NCBI RefSeq assembly: GCF_037963835.1
Contig: NZ_CP150145.1
Coordinates: 3,720,001-3,784,000 of the forward strand
Direction: 5' to 3'
Length of the DNA stretch: 64,000 bases
DNA from: Paenibacillus sp. FSL H8-0332
GTDB taxonomy: Bacteria; Bacillota; Bacilli; Paenibacillales; Paenibacillaceae
Part shown: positions 1 through 8,231 of the stretch, one piece after another
How positions within the stretch are numbered: the stretch's first letter is position 1
Layout of the letters: every line of letters starts with the position of its first letter
Translations under genes and position numbers: made by a program
Notes under the pieces: generated by a model
Told to the model about the DNA's origin: nothing
What the model saw: only the letters and a program-made list of their open reading frames with translations
Database searches by the model: none

Positions 1-770
1 CGCTTCATTTCTCTGCTTCCTCAGACTTCGCCATAGACAAGCCTGCCGGACAGCCCTGTCCCAATCTGCGGGAGGACTTCCTCTGCGGCATTCATACTGA
101 GCTAAGAGTAAGCGGCTTCCGGGGATGTACGGTGTACGACTGCTTCGGGGCCGGGCAGAAAATCTCCAATCTGACCTATAGCGGACGCGACTGGCGTCAG
201 GCTCCCGAGACTGCTGGACAGATGTTCGAGATTCTTCCTGTAATGCGTCAGCTGCATGAGCTGTTATGGTATCTGCACGAGGCACTGACACTGCGCGCGG
301 CCGATACCCTGCATGATTCGCTTATCAAAATGCTGGAGCAGACGCAGGCCCTCACCCTGCTCAGCCCGGAAAAGCTGCTTCAGCTCGAAATACCTGCGCA
401 CCGCGCTGAAGTCAACGAGCTGCTGCTGCGTGCCAGCGAGCTAGCGCGCACCGCTGCCCGCAAGCAGCTCTCTCCGGCTCCGAAGCGCCAGAAGAACTAT
501 GGCCGCGGGGCCGATCTGATTGGGGCCAAGCTGCGCGGGGCCGACCTCCGCTGCCTCAGCTTACGGGGCGCGTATCTGATCGCTGCGGATCTCAGCGATG
601 CTGACCTACGGTTCGCCGACTTGATTGGCGCGGACTTCCGCGACACAAATCTAAGCGGAGCCGATCTGCGTGACAGCCTCTTCCTGACTCAGGCGCAGCT
701 GCAAGCCGCTCAAGGCAGCCCGTCCACCAAGCTGCCGGAATCCTTAAGGCATCCGGAGCACTGGGCTTGA
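1..770 (+). CDS. Pentapeptide-repeat protein, 5' end outside window
   Basis: The frame is open from base 3 with no stop back to the window edge, so the gene starts upstream; 255 residues are visible. An internal GTG at 132 is not needed as a start, because the residues before it read as protein (DFLCGIH, LRVSGFRGC) and run smoothly into VYDCFGAGQ. The middle part is helical and Leu/Ala-rich. The C-terminal third carries tandem A(D/N)Lxx repeats (GADL, GAKL, GADLR, GAYL, AADL, DADL, FADL, GADF, GADL), which fold as a right-handed quadrilateral beta helix. Some family members mimic DNA or protect gyrase, but most have no known function and none can be assigned here. A terminator follows directly. 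Confidence 0.85.
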   Translation, partial: LHFSASSDFAIDKPAGQPCPNLREDFLCGIHTELRVSGFRGCTVYDCFGAGQKISNLTYSGRDWRQAPETAGQMFEILPVMRQLHELLWYLHEALTLRAADTLHDSLIKMLEQTQALTLLSPEKLLQLEIPAHRAEVNELLLRASELARTAARKQLSPAPKRQKNYGRGADLIGAKLRGADLRCLSLRGAYLIAADLSDADLRFADLIGADFRDTNLSGADLRDSLFLTQAQLQAAQGSPSTKLPESLRHPEHWA

Positions 771-776
771 GAGAAT

Positions 777-807
777 AAACCGGATGATGTTCTATCCGGT
801 TTTTTTG
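777..807 (+). terminator. Rho-independent terminator of the pentapeptide-repeat gene
   Basis: A nine-pair stem (AAACCGGAT / ATCCGGTTT) with an eight-base loop is followed by a T run, a few bases after the stop codon. Confidence 0.85.
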
Positions 808-867
808 TTATGTTCAGATGGTTGGTTCAACGTTTTCCCCTTGCCATTTGCCTGCCGATGTTTTATA

Positions 868-887
868 TTGACATGACAGCAGGTCAA
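868..887. promoter_or_regulatory. Candidate TetR-family operator (dyad)
   Basis: TTGAC and GTCAA half-sites are separated by 10 bases, centred about 34 bp upstream of the TetR-family gene. TetR repressors commonly bind such dyads in their own promoters, so autoregulation is a reasonable inference. TTGACA at 868 also resembles a -35 box, but a -10 box at standard spacing would put the transcript start past the ribosome site, so it is not called as a promoter. Confidence 0.35.
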
Positions 888-911
888 AAATAAATGAGGT
901 GAACGGATAAG

Positions 912-1538
912 ATGACTCCCCGCACGAAGGAACAGAACGAAGATATCCGGCTGCGGCGGCTGGTGCAGATCCGAAAAGCAGCCGCGGACGTATTTTTGAA
1001 TAAAGGGCCTTTATTAGAAATCCGGGATGTGGCTGCGGCCGCCGGTCTCGGTTATGGTACGGTCTATCATTATTACAGCAACAAGGGTGATTTGCTTCAC
1101 GACCTGTTATGGGATGCGCTCGACCGGGCCGGGGAATCGCTGAAGTCCTCTCCTATGGCAGAGCCGGAGCTGCCGTTAAAGATCCCGCTGGGGGGATCTA
1201 CCGCCGGGGTGCGGCTGTTGCAGCTATGGGCGGAAGATCACGCCATCTATCTGCTGTGTAAGCAGGCTGGTGAGGGATTTCCTTCCCTGCCTGACGCCCG
1301 CTCTGCCCCGCTCACTGCCGAGTTCCGCCTGGAGGTGCTGACCCCGTTGTCTACGATGCTAGGTACCGGACTTACAGCGAACTCTTTATCTGCTGGCGGG
1401 GCAGCAGCCGATCCGCAGCATGGATTGCAGCACACGGAGATGCTGTTAGCTGCTCTGGTCGGCTGTGCTGCATTGTCCCTCCGCCGAGGGCAGCTGAATG
1501 AAGACGCAACGGAGATCGTCAGAGTTCTGAAACTATAA
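912..1538 (+). CDS. TetR/AcrR-family transcriptional regulator
   Basis: The 208-residue protein has the TetR layout. An N-terminal DNA-binding domain at about residues 15-62 contains the recognition-helix pattern GLGYGTVYHYY followed by SNKGDLL. The C-terminal helical region is the presumed ligand and dimer domain and matches nothing I recognise. ATG at 912 follows a GAGGTG-like ribosome site. The gene lies 43 bp upstream of map in the same direction with no terminator between, so the two may be co-transcribed. A dyad just upstream could be its own operator. The ligand and targets cannot be inferred because no efflux or catabolic gene adjoins it. Confidence 0.9.
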   Translation: MTPRTKEQNEDIRLRRLVQIRKAAADVFLNKGPLLEIRDVAAAAGLGYGTVYHYYSNKGDLLHDLLWDALDRAGESLKSSPMAEPELPLKIPLGGSTAGVRLLQLWAEDHAIYLLCKQAGEGFPSLPDARSAPLTAEFRLEVLTPLSTMLGTGLTANSLSAGGAAADPQHGLQHTEMLLAALVGCAALSLRRGQLNEDATEIVRVLKL

Positions 1539-1581
1539 AAGACAGACACTATTGAAAGATTAAGGAGCGAATGCACATATC

Positions 1582-2331
1582 ATGATTATTCTTAAATCCC
1601 CCAGAGAAATCGAAGAGATGAAGCAAGCCAGCCAAATTGTTGCCGACTGCTACCGTGAGGTGTCCAAACACATTGTACCCGGAATCACCACGCTTGAAAT
1701 TAATGATTTTGTGGCAAAACATATCACCAAGCTCGGCGGCAAGCAGTTCACCAAAGGCTACAACGGATTCCCTGCCGAGACCTGCATATCTATTAATGAT
1801 GTGGTGGCTCATGGCATTCCAACCAGCAGACGGGTCGTGAAGGAAGGCGACTTGCTGAAGCTAGACATCGTTGCTGAATATGGGGGTTGGTTCGGAGATT
1901 CGTGCGTAAGCTACGCTGTCGGTGAGATTGGGCCGGAGGCGCAAAGATTAATGCAGGTAACGAAGGAATGCCTGGATCTGGGAATCGCCCGGGCTGTTCC
2001 GGGAGGACGGCTGGGTGACATCACATCTGCCATTCAGCAGCATGCCGAAGCACAAGGTTATTCGGTCGTGCGCGATCTGCTGGCGCATGGCATCGGACGA
2101 AGCCTGCATGAGGAGCCGAGCTACGTGCACATCGGCACCGCAGGCAAAGGCATCCGTCTCAAAGAAGGCATGGTATTTACGATTGAGCCCATGATTAACG
2201 AAGGCACGTACCAGATCACCATAGACGATGATGAATGGACAGCAAGAACGGCTGACGGCAAGCTATCCGCGCAGTATGAGCACACGATTGCCATCACCGC
2301 AGATGGACCGCTGATTTTAACTGCCCAGTAA
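1582..2331 (+). CDS. map: Type I methionine aminopeptidase
   Basis: Removes the initiator methionine from nascent proteins in the cytosol. The 249-residue protein is a single pita-bread metallopeptidase domain without the N-terminal zinc extension. The five metal ligands are present: D95, D106, H169, E202 and E233, plus the conserved H77 in AHGIP. AAGGAG lies about 15 bases before the ATG; another ATG at 1571 hits a stop after four codons, so 1582 is the start. The position next to a TetR gene, away from the ribosomal-protein/adk cluster where Firmicutes keep the main copy, and the 249-residue length suggest the MapB/YflG-type second copy. That is inference from context. Confidence 0.95.
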   Translation: MIILKSPREIEEMKQASQIVADCYREVSKHIVPGITTLEINDFVAKHITKLGGKQFTKGYNGFPAETCISINDVVAHGIPTSRRVVKEGDLLKLDIVAEYGGWFGDSCVSYAVGEIGPEAQRLMQVTKECLDLGIARAVPGGRLGDITSAIQQHAEAQGYSVVRDLLAHGIGRSLHEEPSYVHIGTAGKGIRLKEGMVFTIEPMINEGTYQITIDDDEWTARTADGKLSAQYEHTIAITADGPLILTAQ

Positions 2332-2389
2332 TCATTGTAGTAGACGTTAACACACATGGGTTAGATCTTGTTGTGCTCTTAAGAACCCT

Positions 2390-2437
2390 AAAACCCTCCC
2401 TTCTCTGTCTATCAGAGAACTGGAGGGTTTTGTTTGT
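2390..2437 (+). terminator. Terminator downstream of map
   Basis: AAAACCCTCC pairs with GGAGGGTTTT across about 22 bases, and the right arm runs into TTTTGTTTGTT. It closes the TetR-map unit. Confidence 0.75.
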
Positions 2438-2535
2438 TACCTTTGTGACCGGGTTTTGCGGATACGGCATTGGATGCTGTCGCACGATTGGATGGTACTG
2501 CTTGTTGGCTGCTGGTTAGTGTTTTGAGTTTTCTA

Positions 2536-2562
2536 TTGTGAATTTTTCATATGTTGAAATTT
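2536..2562 (+). repeat. 27-bp direct repeat, copy 1
   Basis: This copy is identical over 27 bases to positions 2661-2687. Both lie in the AT-rich 440-bp gap between map and moeA, where I see no gene apart from the map terminator. Exact repetition 125 bp apart is unlikely by chance, but its role is unknown. Confidence 0.7.
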
Positions 2563-2660
2563 CGGAATTCAACTGATACTATTGGATAATTGGTCCTACG
2601 GTCCCAATATTCCTTGATCTTCTACTTAATTTTCTAATAGTTGATTTTTATCAATTGTTG

Positions 2661-2687
2661 TTGTGAATTTTTCATATGTTGAAATTT
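2661..2687 (+). repeat. 27-bp direct repeat, copy 2
   Basis: Second copy of the repeat at 2536-2562, same orientation and offset by 125 bp. The sequence between the copies is unrelated AT-rich DNA with no coding signal. Confidence 0.7.
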
Positions 2688-2772
2688 AATAATTAATATT
2701 AATTAGTTGTACAGGCTACAATTAGATGATGAAATCCATCCATCCATTGTCGCATCTCACTTTTAACTGAAT

Positions 2773-4077
2773 TCACCCTCTGATCTCACCCGGCAGCTTC
2801 AGCACGGTTACCTTGTCCCCGGCAGACAATTGTCCGCTGTCCGGCGGGATGACGATCAGACAGTCGCTGTCTTTGATCGTAACCGTAACGGATGACTCGT
2901 CCACAGCGGCTGGATAAGCATAGAGCACTGCTTGGCGGATCTCCAAGCGGGCGCGGACATAACGGGTGAAGCTGTTCGCCCGCTTATAATCCACACCCAG
3001 CACCGCTGTCCACTCCGGCAGATACGGCTGGGCCGCACCCTGCATCAGCCCGATGACCGGACGGGCAAACAGTTGGAATCCTACGAAGCAGGCGCCCGGA
3101 TTGCCGGATAAGGCAAGCAGGATGCTCCCGCCGCGAACGGCTGCCGTAGTGACGCTGCCTGGGCGCATGGCTATTTTATTGAACAGCATCTCTCCGCTCT
3201 GCTCACGGACCAGATCCCCCATAATATCATAATCCCCGACCGATACGCCGCCGGTAGTAATCACCAGATCATAGCTCTCCAGTGCCATCTGTACCTTACT
3301 GCGGGCCAGCTCCAGATCATCGATGATCGCACCCAGCATCACCGGCTCTCCGCCTGCCTCCCGGATAAGCGCCTCCAGCATGGGAGAGTTGCTGTTACGG
3401 ATTTTGCCCGGAACTAATGGCTCGTCCACCTCCAGCAGTTCAGTCCCGGTAGCGAAGACCGCCACCTTCGGTCTGCGGCGGACAGGAACCTCCGGCACCC
3501 CGAGCGCTGCCAGAACAGCAATTTCGCCAGCGCCGATTAGAGCCCCTTCAGGAAGCACTGGATCACCTGTACTAAGCTCCAGCCCGCAAGGGGTAATATG
3601 TTGACCCGTCTCTTGCGGCTTGCGGATACCGACATAAGTGACTCCGCCCTCCATCCGGCTCTCCGTAGCCTCCATCATAATTACGGTGTCTGCGCCGCTC
3701 GGAATCTGTGCTCCCGTCATAATGCGCGCAGCGGTGCCAGCCGTAATCTCTCTTGAGGCTACTGCGCCGCAGGGTATGACATCGACGACTTCAAGCCACA
3801 CTGTGTAAGGGTCTCCTGCCGCTAAAGTATCTGCCGCAATCACGGCGAAGCCGTCCATACTGGAGCGGTCAAATGCCGGAAAGGGATGTGGTGCATGGGC
3901 AGACTCAGCCAGATAACGCCCGCTGCTGAGATGCAGAGGTACAGCTTCCTGCGCAAGCAGCGCAGCATAAGGCATTAGCCTGCCTTGAGCCTCTGTAACT
4001 TGAAGCGCTGCGCGCTGAAATTTATCATTACTGTATTCGTTGTTATATTCCTTGTTATGATGCTCTCGGTTAGTCAC
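2773..4077 (-). CDS. moeA: Molybdopterin molybdenumtransferase MoeA
   Basis: Inserts molybdenum into adenylated molybdopterin, the last step of molybdenum cofactor synthesis. Family motifs are SMDGFAV (N-terminal region), TTGGVSVGDYD (MoCF/MogA-like domain) and ALSGNPGACF, followed by a C-terminal beta domain. The frame is open up to 4206. I place the start at GTG 4077 because AAGGAG lies about nine bases before it and because the longer version would run through the terminator at 4154-4200. This gives 434 residues, close to the family norm. No other molybdenum-cofactor gene is adjacent, although a ThiF/MoeB-type gene lies at 55-56 kb. Confidence 0.92.
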   Translation of the reverse strand: MTNREHHNKEYNNEYSNDKFQRAALQVTEAQGRLMPYAALLAQEAVPLHLSSGRYLAESAHAPHPFPAFDRSSMDGFAVIAADTLAAGDPYTVWLEVVDVIPCGAVASREITAGTAARIMTGAQIPSGADTVIMMEATESRMEGGVTYVGIRKPQETGQHITPCGLELSTGDPVLPEGALIGAGEIAVLAALGVPEVPVRRRPKVAVFATGTELLEVDEPLVPGKIRNSNSPMLEALIREAGGEPVMLGAIIDDLELARSKVQMALESYDLVITTGGVSVGDYDIMGDLVREQSGEMLFNKIAMRPGSVTTAAVRGGSILLALSGNPGACFVGFQLFARPVIGLMQGAAQPYLPEWTAVLGVDYKRANSFTRYVRARLEIRQAVLYAYPAAVDESSVTVTIKDSDCLIVIPPDSGQLSAGDKVTVLKLPGEIRG

Positions 4078-4153
4078 TGTTGAATTCACTCCTTCTGCTT
4101 CTCCGGTAGATTGCTGCTCATTAAACCAATTACGCCCTATTCTAACATGAAGG

Positions 4154-4200
4154 CATAACAAAAGGGATGCACAGGCCTGTAACAAGCGCATGCATCCCTT
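4154..4200 (-). terminator. Terminator of the PspA/DUF350/DUF4178 operon
   Basis: On the minus strand AAGGGATGC pairs with GCATCCCTT across about 21 bases and is followed by TTTTGTTAT. It ends the unit that begins with the pspA-like gene and separates it from moeA. Confidence 0.8.
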
Positions 4201-4254
4201 ATTCAATCCCGATTCTATTCAGCTGTCAGCAACTCCGCCCTGCTCCAGCTCAGC

Positions 4255-4770
4255 TTAAGACGCGCGGATCACTCTCACATCAGCTGAAAGGATGCTTTCA
4301 CCCTCATAGAGCATGAACCGTCCATTCTGCCATTCCACACGCAGGAGCCGCGAATCATCCGACTGGTATTGCCAGACATGCTGCTCCCCGCCGTTCATAT
4401 AAGGCGTCTGCCCGGTAACGGCGGCATACCCTTCATATTCTTCCTCCAGATAAAAGGTCCGGTCATCCAGCTCCAGGGTAGCCGGGACCTCGGAGGGACT
4501 ATCCAGACGCCCGTCTATCGGGTGATACAATCTGTATTGCAGCTCTTCCCGCTCTTCTATATATAGATAGGCGATCCGGCTCCCGTCTCGCAGCGTCAGT
4601 ACAACAGCATTACGGCCGCTCGTCTTCGTCCGGCCCGTCACTTCATAGGTGACCAGGGAGACCTCACAGATATCCCCGGGAGACAGGGTCAGCATGCTTG
4701 CGGGCGCTTTAGGCGCCTCCGGCTTCGAGAACAGATTGCCGATTCTTTTCCAAAGACCCAAAGCCATCAT
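4255..4770 (-). CDS. DUF4178-type protein of a PspA cassette
   Basis: 171 residues with no signal peptide or membrane segment. The body alternates strands and turns (LSPGDICEVS, YLEEEYEGYA, VWQYQSDDSRLLRVE), the appearance of DUF4178-type beta-rich proteins. Such proteins are known next to PspA/YjfJ and DUF350 genes, and here the order is pspA, DUF350, this gene, all on one strand. The biochemical role is unknown; an envelope-stress function is inferred from the neighbours. ATG 4770 and ATG 4767 sit almost on top of AGGAGG, whereas TTG 4761 lies nine bases past it, so the true start may be 4761. Confidence 0.7.
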   Translation of the reverse strand: MMALGLWKRIGNLFSKPEAPKAPASMLTLSPGDICEVSLVTYEVTGRTKTSGRNAVVLTLRDGSRIAYLYIEEREELQYRLYHPIDGRLDSPSEVPATLELDDRTFYLEEEYEGYAAVTGQTPYMNGGEQHVWQYQSDDSRLLRVEWQNGRFMLYEGESILSADVRVIRAS

Positions 4771-4802
4771 CCTCCTACAGATTGGTAAGCTAATCCTTCT
4801 TC

Positions 4803-5213
4803 TTATCCGCGAATAAAGGCGGCAATAATCAATGCTCCCGTCACATGCAGCGAGCCTGCCATCAGGCCGTAGCCGACCTTGCCAAGCTGGGTGCCATGAT
4901 CCAGTTCAAGGTTCCCCCACCGGCTCAGAAGCTGCTCTACCGTCTTCTCCAGCACAAATAACAAGACAAAAGATACTATAGAGACGATAAGGGCGGTCCC
5001 GAGCCGGTTCGCCGCAGCAATGGATGCCGATAAAATATAGCCTTGTGACAGCAGCTTCAACACCAGCCGGGTAGTCACGGCCATATTCCCTGCCTTCAGC
5101 TCTTCCATATCATTATAACGGGTAAACAGCGAATCCACGAGCATCAGCACACACAGCAGTACTGCGCCGCTGACCGTCCATACTACCATGGACACCAGGG
5201 TATCGAAATCCAT
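4803..5213 (-). CDS. DUF350-family membrane protein
   Basis: 136 residues with about four hydrophobic segments (SMVVWTVSGAVLLCVLML, YILSASIAAANRLG, VSIVSFVLLFVLE, GLMAGSLHVTGALIIAAF), matching DUF350 inner-membrane proteins such as E. coli YjfL. The frame opens at 5261, but GGAG just before ATG 5213 (MDFDTL) marks the start and gives the usual family length. It lies between the pspA-like gene and the DUF4178 gene. Family members co-occur with PspA/IM30 proteins and are thought to act in membrane maintenance; the mechanism is unknown. Confidence 0.8.
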   Translation of the reverse strand: MDFDTLVSMVVWTVSGAVLLCVLMLVDSLFTRYNDMEELKAGNMAVTTRLVLKLLSQGYILSASIAAANRLGTALIVSIVSFVLLFVLEKTVEQLLSRWGNLELDHGTQLGKVGYGLMAGSLHVTGALIIAAFIRG

Positions 5214-5261
5214 TACTCCAGCCCCCGCTTGTTCATATTTCCTAACAGGTAAGACAAACAT

Positions 5262-5300
5262 AAAGCGAAGGAGAAACCGCTGGTTCTGTCTCCCCTTCGC
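5262..5300 (-). terminator. Stem-loop between pspA-like and DUF350 genes
   Basis: GCGAAGGGGAGA pairs with TCTCCTTCGC (one bulge) on the minus strand and is followed by a broken T-rich stretch. It is probably a partial terminator or processing site that lowers expression of the membrane-protein genes relative to pspA. Confidence 0.45.
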
Positions 5301-5339
5301 CTGTGGACAATTGCCTGAAGTCCGGCTTATGCCAATATG

Positions 5340-6008
5340 TTATTGTTTCTCGTATTGCTTCATCAGCGCAGCCAGCTCATCTTCAACCGCCTGGTCTTTG
5401 CCCAGCTTCTCGAACTCATCATCCAGCGATTTGTTGCCCGAGCTCATCTCGTTGCTGGCTTCTGCCTGTGCTTCGGCCTGCAGCATCTTGTCTTCCATCC
5501 GTTTGAGTCCGGCAGAAGCAGAGTCGGAGCTGAAGCCGCTCATTGCTTTGTTGATTTCGGTCTGCGCCTTCGCAGCATTGTAACGGGCAACGAGTGTCTC
5601 CCGCTTGTTTTTCATCTGGGTAAGCTGTTTGCGCATTTCGTCAAGCTTGCCGCGCAGGTTGTCTGCGGAAGCCTTGTTCTGGTCGAAGCTGGCCTTGTAC
5701 TCCACAAGCTTGGCTTCTGCTGATTTCTTCTCTTCTAGAGCACGGCGGGCCAAATCAACATTACCTGCCCCGGCAGCCGCATGGGCTTGCTGATTACGCT
5801 TATTCACTAACGCTTCCTGTTCTTCGTACAACTGTTTGAATTTCTTCTCAATAGCGATCTGGGCAGCTACCGCTTTCTCAGCATCCTCCAGATCCTCCGT
5901 CATGTCACGAATGTACTGGTCGGTCATTTTAACCGGATCTTCTGCTTTATCAATAATCGCATTCACATTGGACATGGTCAGATCACGCAATCTTTTAAAT
6001 ATAGACAT
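5340..6008 (-). CDS. pspA: PspA/IM30 (phage shock protein A) family protein
   Basis: A 222-residue, almost wholly helical coiled-coil protein. It starts with the amphipathic family sequence MSIFKRLRDLTMSN and AEDPVKMTDQYIRDM, and continues with long charged coils rich in Ala, Gln, Lys and Glu. PspA/IM30 proteins polymerise on stressed membranes and limit proton leakage, acting peripherally on the cytoplasmic face. GGAGG stands eight bases before ATG 6008. It heads a three-gene unit with DUF350 and DUF4178 genes. E. coli YjfJ, in a similar cluster, is the closest described arrangement. No PspB, PspC, PspF or LiaR-type partner is seen nearby. Confidence 0.93.
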   Translation of the reverse strand: MSIFKRLRDLTMSNVNAIIDKAEDPVKMTDQYIRDMTEDLEDAEKAVAAQIAIEKKFKQLYEEQEALVNKRNQQAHAAAGAGNVDLARRALEEKKSAEAKLVEYKASFDQNKASADNLRGKLDEMRKQLTQMKNKRETLVARYNAAKAQTEINKAMSGFSSDSASAGLKRMEDKMLQAEAQAEASNEMSSGNKSLDDEFEKLGKDQAVEDELAALMKQYEKQ

Positions 6009-6076
6009 CGTTCATTCCTCCAAAATATAAGTTAGTGGTTCAATGGTATCTATTACGCAGGGAGAAGGGGATCGTT

Positions 6077-6427
6077 TCAAAAATTTGTTTCAGCCTTCTG
6101 TACTAAATATTGCTCCACCTTATCATTCACAATGTTCACGACCGCAAGGATGCCCTCTGTGCTCAGATCGTCATAGTGAATGCCCATCACAACCGTGACT
6201 GTCCGGTTCAATGCGGCAGCGGCCTTCAGCGCAATGGCTTCACTGATCGTATGCTCCTTATGATGGGGAACGGCAGAGGTCATCACCCGCGCGAGGTCTC
6301 CGTCCATGTACGCCGTGCTTGCCGCACCGATATGGCGCACTCCCCCGGTAATCAGCAGCAGCAGATCACGGCCCACCTCTGTCTCGGACAGCACAATATC
6401 GTCAGGATGCACCGGATTCATTGTCAA
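6077..6427 (-). CDS. Small protein resembling LpdD-type prenylated-flavin chaperones
   Basis: 116 residues. The pattern LLLLITGGVRHIGAAS, then HHKEHTIS, then VTVVMGIHYDDLS resembles the fold-defining motifs of the LpdD/EcdD (subunit D) family, whose members help UbiD-type decarboxylases receive prenylated FMN. No ubiD or ubiX homologue lies in the window, so this is a stand-alone member and its function is uncertain. GGGGGAG lies six bases before TTG 6427; the ATG two codons later is the alternative. The gene is followed by no clear terminator. The family call rests on remembered motif patterns, not a search. Confidence 0.6.
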   Translation of the reverse strand: MTMNPVHPDDIVLSETEVGRDLLLLITGGVRHIGAASTAYMDGDLARVMTSAVPHHKEHTISEAIALKAAAALNRTVTVVMGIHYDDLSTEGILAVVNIVNDKVEQYLVQKAETNF

Positions 6428-6515
6428 GCAGAACTCCCCCTCCCTTTATATTAACCATAGGCTGTAGAGATCTCTCACTCTGCGGCAAAAAGATCATTGT
6501 AAACCGGCTTGCTGC

Positions 6516-7448
6516 CTATACAATACCACGGATCTCATCCAGTGAGGAAATATTCTCTTCCTTCATAAATTGCTGCAATTCTAGAGCAAGCGTGCTGCCC
6601 GCCCGCAAATTCATGAAGTTATAGGTTCCAACCTGTATTACAGTCGCTCCGGCCATAATAAATTCAATAATATCTGTAGCCGAAGTGATGCCGCCCATAC
6701 CGATCACCGGAATAGTTACCCTGCGGGATACCTGATGCACCATACGCAGAGCCACCGGCTTAATCGCTGGTCCCGACAGTCCCGCATAGAGGTTATTGAA
6801 CACACTGCGGCGGCGGCGGACATCAATCTTCATCCCTGAGATCGTGTTGATCAGAGATACGGCGTCCGCGCCCTCTGCTTCGCACATCACAGCCATTTCT
6901 GCGATATCCTCGGCATTCGGCGACAGCTTCACGGCCAGCGGCAGACTTGTAGCCGCCCGTACCGCACGGACCACTTCCTGGGCTGCCGGAGTCTTCACGC
7001 CAAAAGCGATCCCGCCCTCCTTCACGTTCGGGCAGGAGATATTCAGCTCAATCATATCCACGGCCGGATTTCCGGCCAGTTGCCGGGCATCCGCATCCCG
7101 CTGGATCAGCTCCGCACCCAGTACGTAATCCGCCAGCGTGTTGCCGCCCAGATTCACAATACGTGCAGTATCCAGCGTCTCCCAATAGGGCAGCTCCTTG
7201 GCCAGAAAAGCCTCTACTCCCGGATTCTCAAGCCCTACGCTGTTCAGCATGCCGGAAGGCGTCTCATAGACGCGGATTCCGGGATTACCGGCTTTGGCGT
7301 GAAGCGTAAGCCCCTTGCCGGAGATACCGCCCAGCAGGGACACATCATATAACCGGCCATACTCACGGCCGAAGCCGAAGGTGCCGGAAGCCATCACAAT
7401 CGGGTTCTTGAAGGATACACCGGCAATCGTTGCAGTTGTATTAATCAT
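6516..7448 (-). CDS. pyrD: Dihydroorotate dehydrogenase B, catalytic subunit
   Basis: Oxidises dihydroorotate to orotate in pyrimidine synthesis. The 310-residue FMN barrel contains [11 protein letters not shown] with the class-1 catalytic Cys, [13 protein letters not shown] near the N-terminus, and glycine-rich phosphate-binding GMGGI and GATVIQVGT near the C-terminus. The start overlaps the end of pyrK by 8 bp, which indicates translational coupling and a class 1B enzyme that passes electrons through PyrK to NAD. The rest of the pyrimidine operon is not in the window, so pyrKD stands apart from any pyr cluster here. Confidence 0.95.
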   Translation of the reverse strand: MINTTATIAGVSFKNPIVMASGTFGFGREYGRLYDVSLLGGISGKGLTLHAKAGNPGIRVYETPSGMLNSVGLENPGVEAFLAKELPYWETLDTARIVNLGGNTLADYVLGAELIQRDADARQLAGNPAVDMIELNISCPNVKEGGIAFGVKTPAAQEVVRAVRAATSLPLAVKLSPNAEDIAEMAVMCEAEGADAVSLINTISGMKIDVRRRRSVFNNLYAGLSGPAIKPVALRMVHQVSRRVTIPVIGMGGITSATDIIEFIMAGATVIQVGTYNFMNLRAGSTLALELQQFMKEENISSLDEIRGIV

Positions 7449-8145
7449 GGAACAATACCTCCTCAGCCAGGAAAACAGGACCGTCTGCGCAGGCTTTGCG
7501 TTGCCCGTCCTTGCAGGAGACGCTGCAGACCAGACAGGCTCCGATTCCGCAGGCCATCCGGTTCTCCAGTGACAGATAGACGTCGGGGCGCTTACCCGCA
7601 GTGTCTGCGGCTATGCCCTTGAGCTGTGCCGCCTTCAGCATCGGATGCGGGCCGCAGACGAAGATATGGTCATACGCAGAGAAATCCACGCTGTCCAGAA
7701 TCAGTCCGCCTACATCAACGGTCAGCTCAGCAGCCAGAGGACGGAAGGCTTCGGTACGGAAAGACTCGCGGCTGAAGCCGAGATAGATATCGCTTCCCGG
7801 AAGCTTCTGCGCACAATAATAAAGCGGAGCAATTCCGATCCCCCCGCCCACTAACGCTACCTTTCCTTCTACCTGCGGGAAGCCGGTACCGAACGGTCCC
7901 TCCAGCTCCAGCGGATCGCCCGGATTCAGTCCGGCAAGGATCTCTGTACCTTCGCCCACTACGTGATACAAGAATTCAACACCGTTATCATTCACCTGAT
8001 GTATGCTAAGGGGTCTTGACAGCAGCGGATAGGCTCCCCATGCCCGTAGCATGTAGAACTGACCCATCTCCCCGCTGTTCCCCCCTTCAACTACCAGGTG
8101 GTATACTCCTTCAGCCAGCCGCTCATTACTAATCACCGTCGCCAC
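7441..8145 (-). CDS. pyrK: Dihydroorotate dehydrogenase B, electron-transfer subunit
   Basis: FAD and [2Fe-2S] subunit that carries electrons from PyrD to NAD. It has a ferredoxin-reductase-like FAD domain (SRPLSIH), a nucleotide domain ([11 protein letters not shown]) and a C-terminal cysteine cluster ([13 protein letters not shown], then KACADGP) for the iron-sulfur centre. The frame opens at TTG 8163, but AAGGAG lies inside that extension and nine bases before GTG 8145, so 8145 is taken as the start (234 residues). It overlaps pyrD by 8 bp. No PyrR-type attenuator was recognised in the short upstream gap. Confidence 0.94.
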   Translation of the reverse strand: MATVISNERLAEGVYHLVVEGGNSGEMGQFYMLRAWGAYPLLSRPLSIHQVNDNGVEFLYHVVGEGTEILAGLNPGDPLELEGPFGTGFPQVEGKVALVGGGIGIAPLYYCAQKLPGSDIYLGFSRESFRTEAFRPLAAELTVDVGGLILDSVDFSAYDHIFVCGPHPMLKAAQLKGIAADTAGKRPDVYLSLENRMACGIGACLVCSVSCKDGQRKACADGPVFLAEEVLFHD

Positions 8146-8231
8146 GTTATCAAGCTCCTTCAAATTTAATCTTATTAACCATGCCTTAGAAGGAACTTAA
8201 AATCTGTGACATTATTCACAATTACAGCCCT

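Noticed and set aside
4078..4206. N-terminal extension of MoeA (43 extra codons)
   Set aside because: It would cross a strong terminator at 4154-4200, and a good ribosome site precedes GTG 4077.
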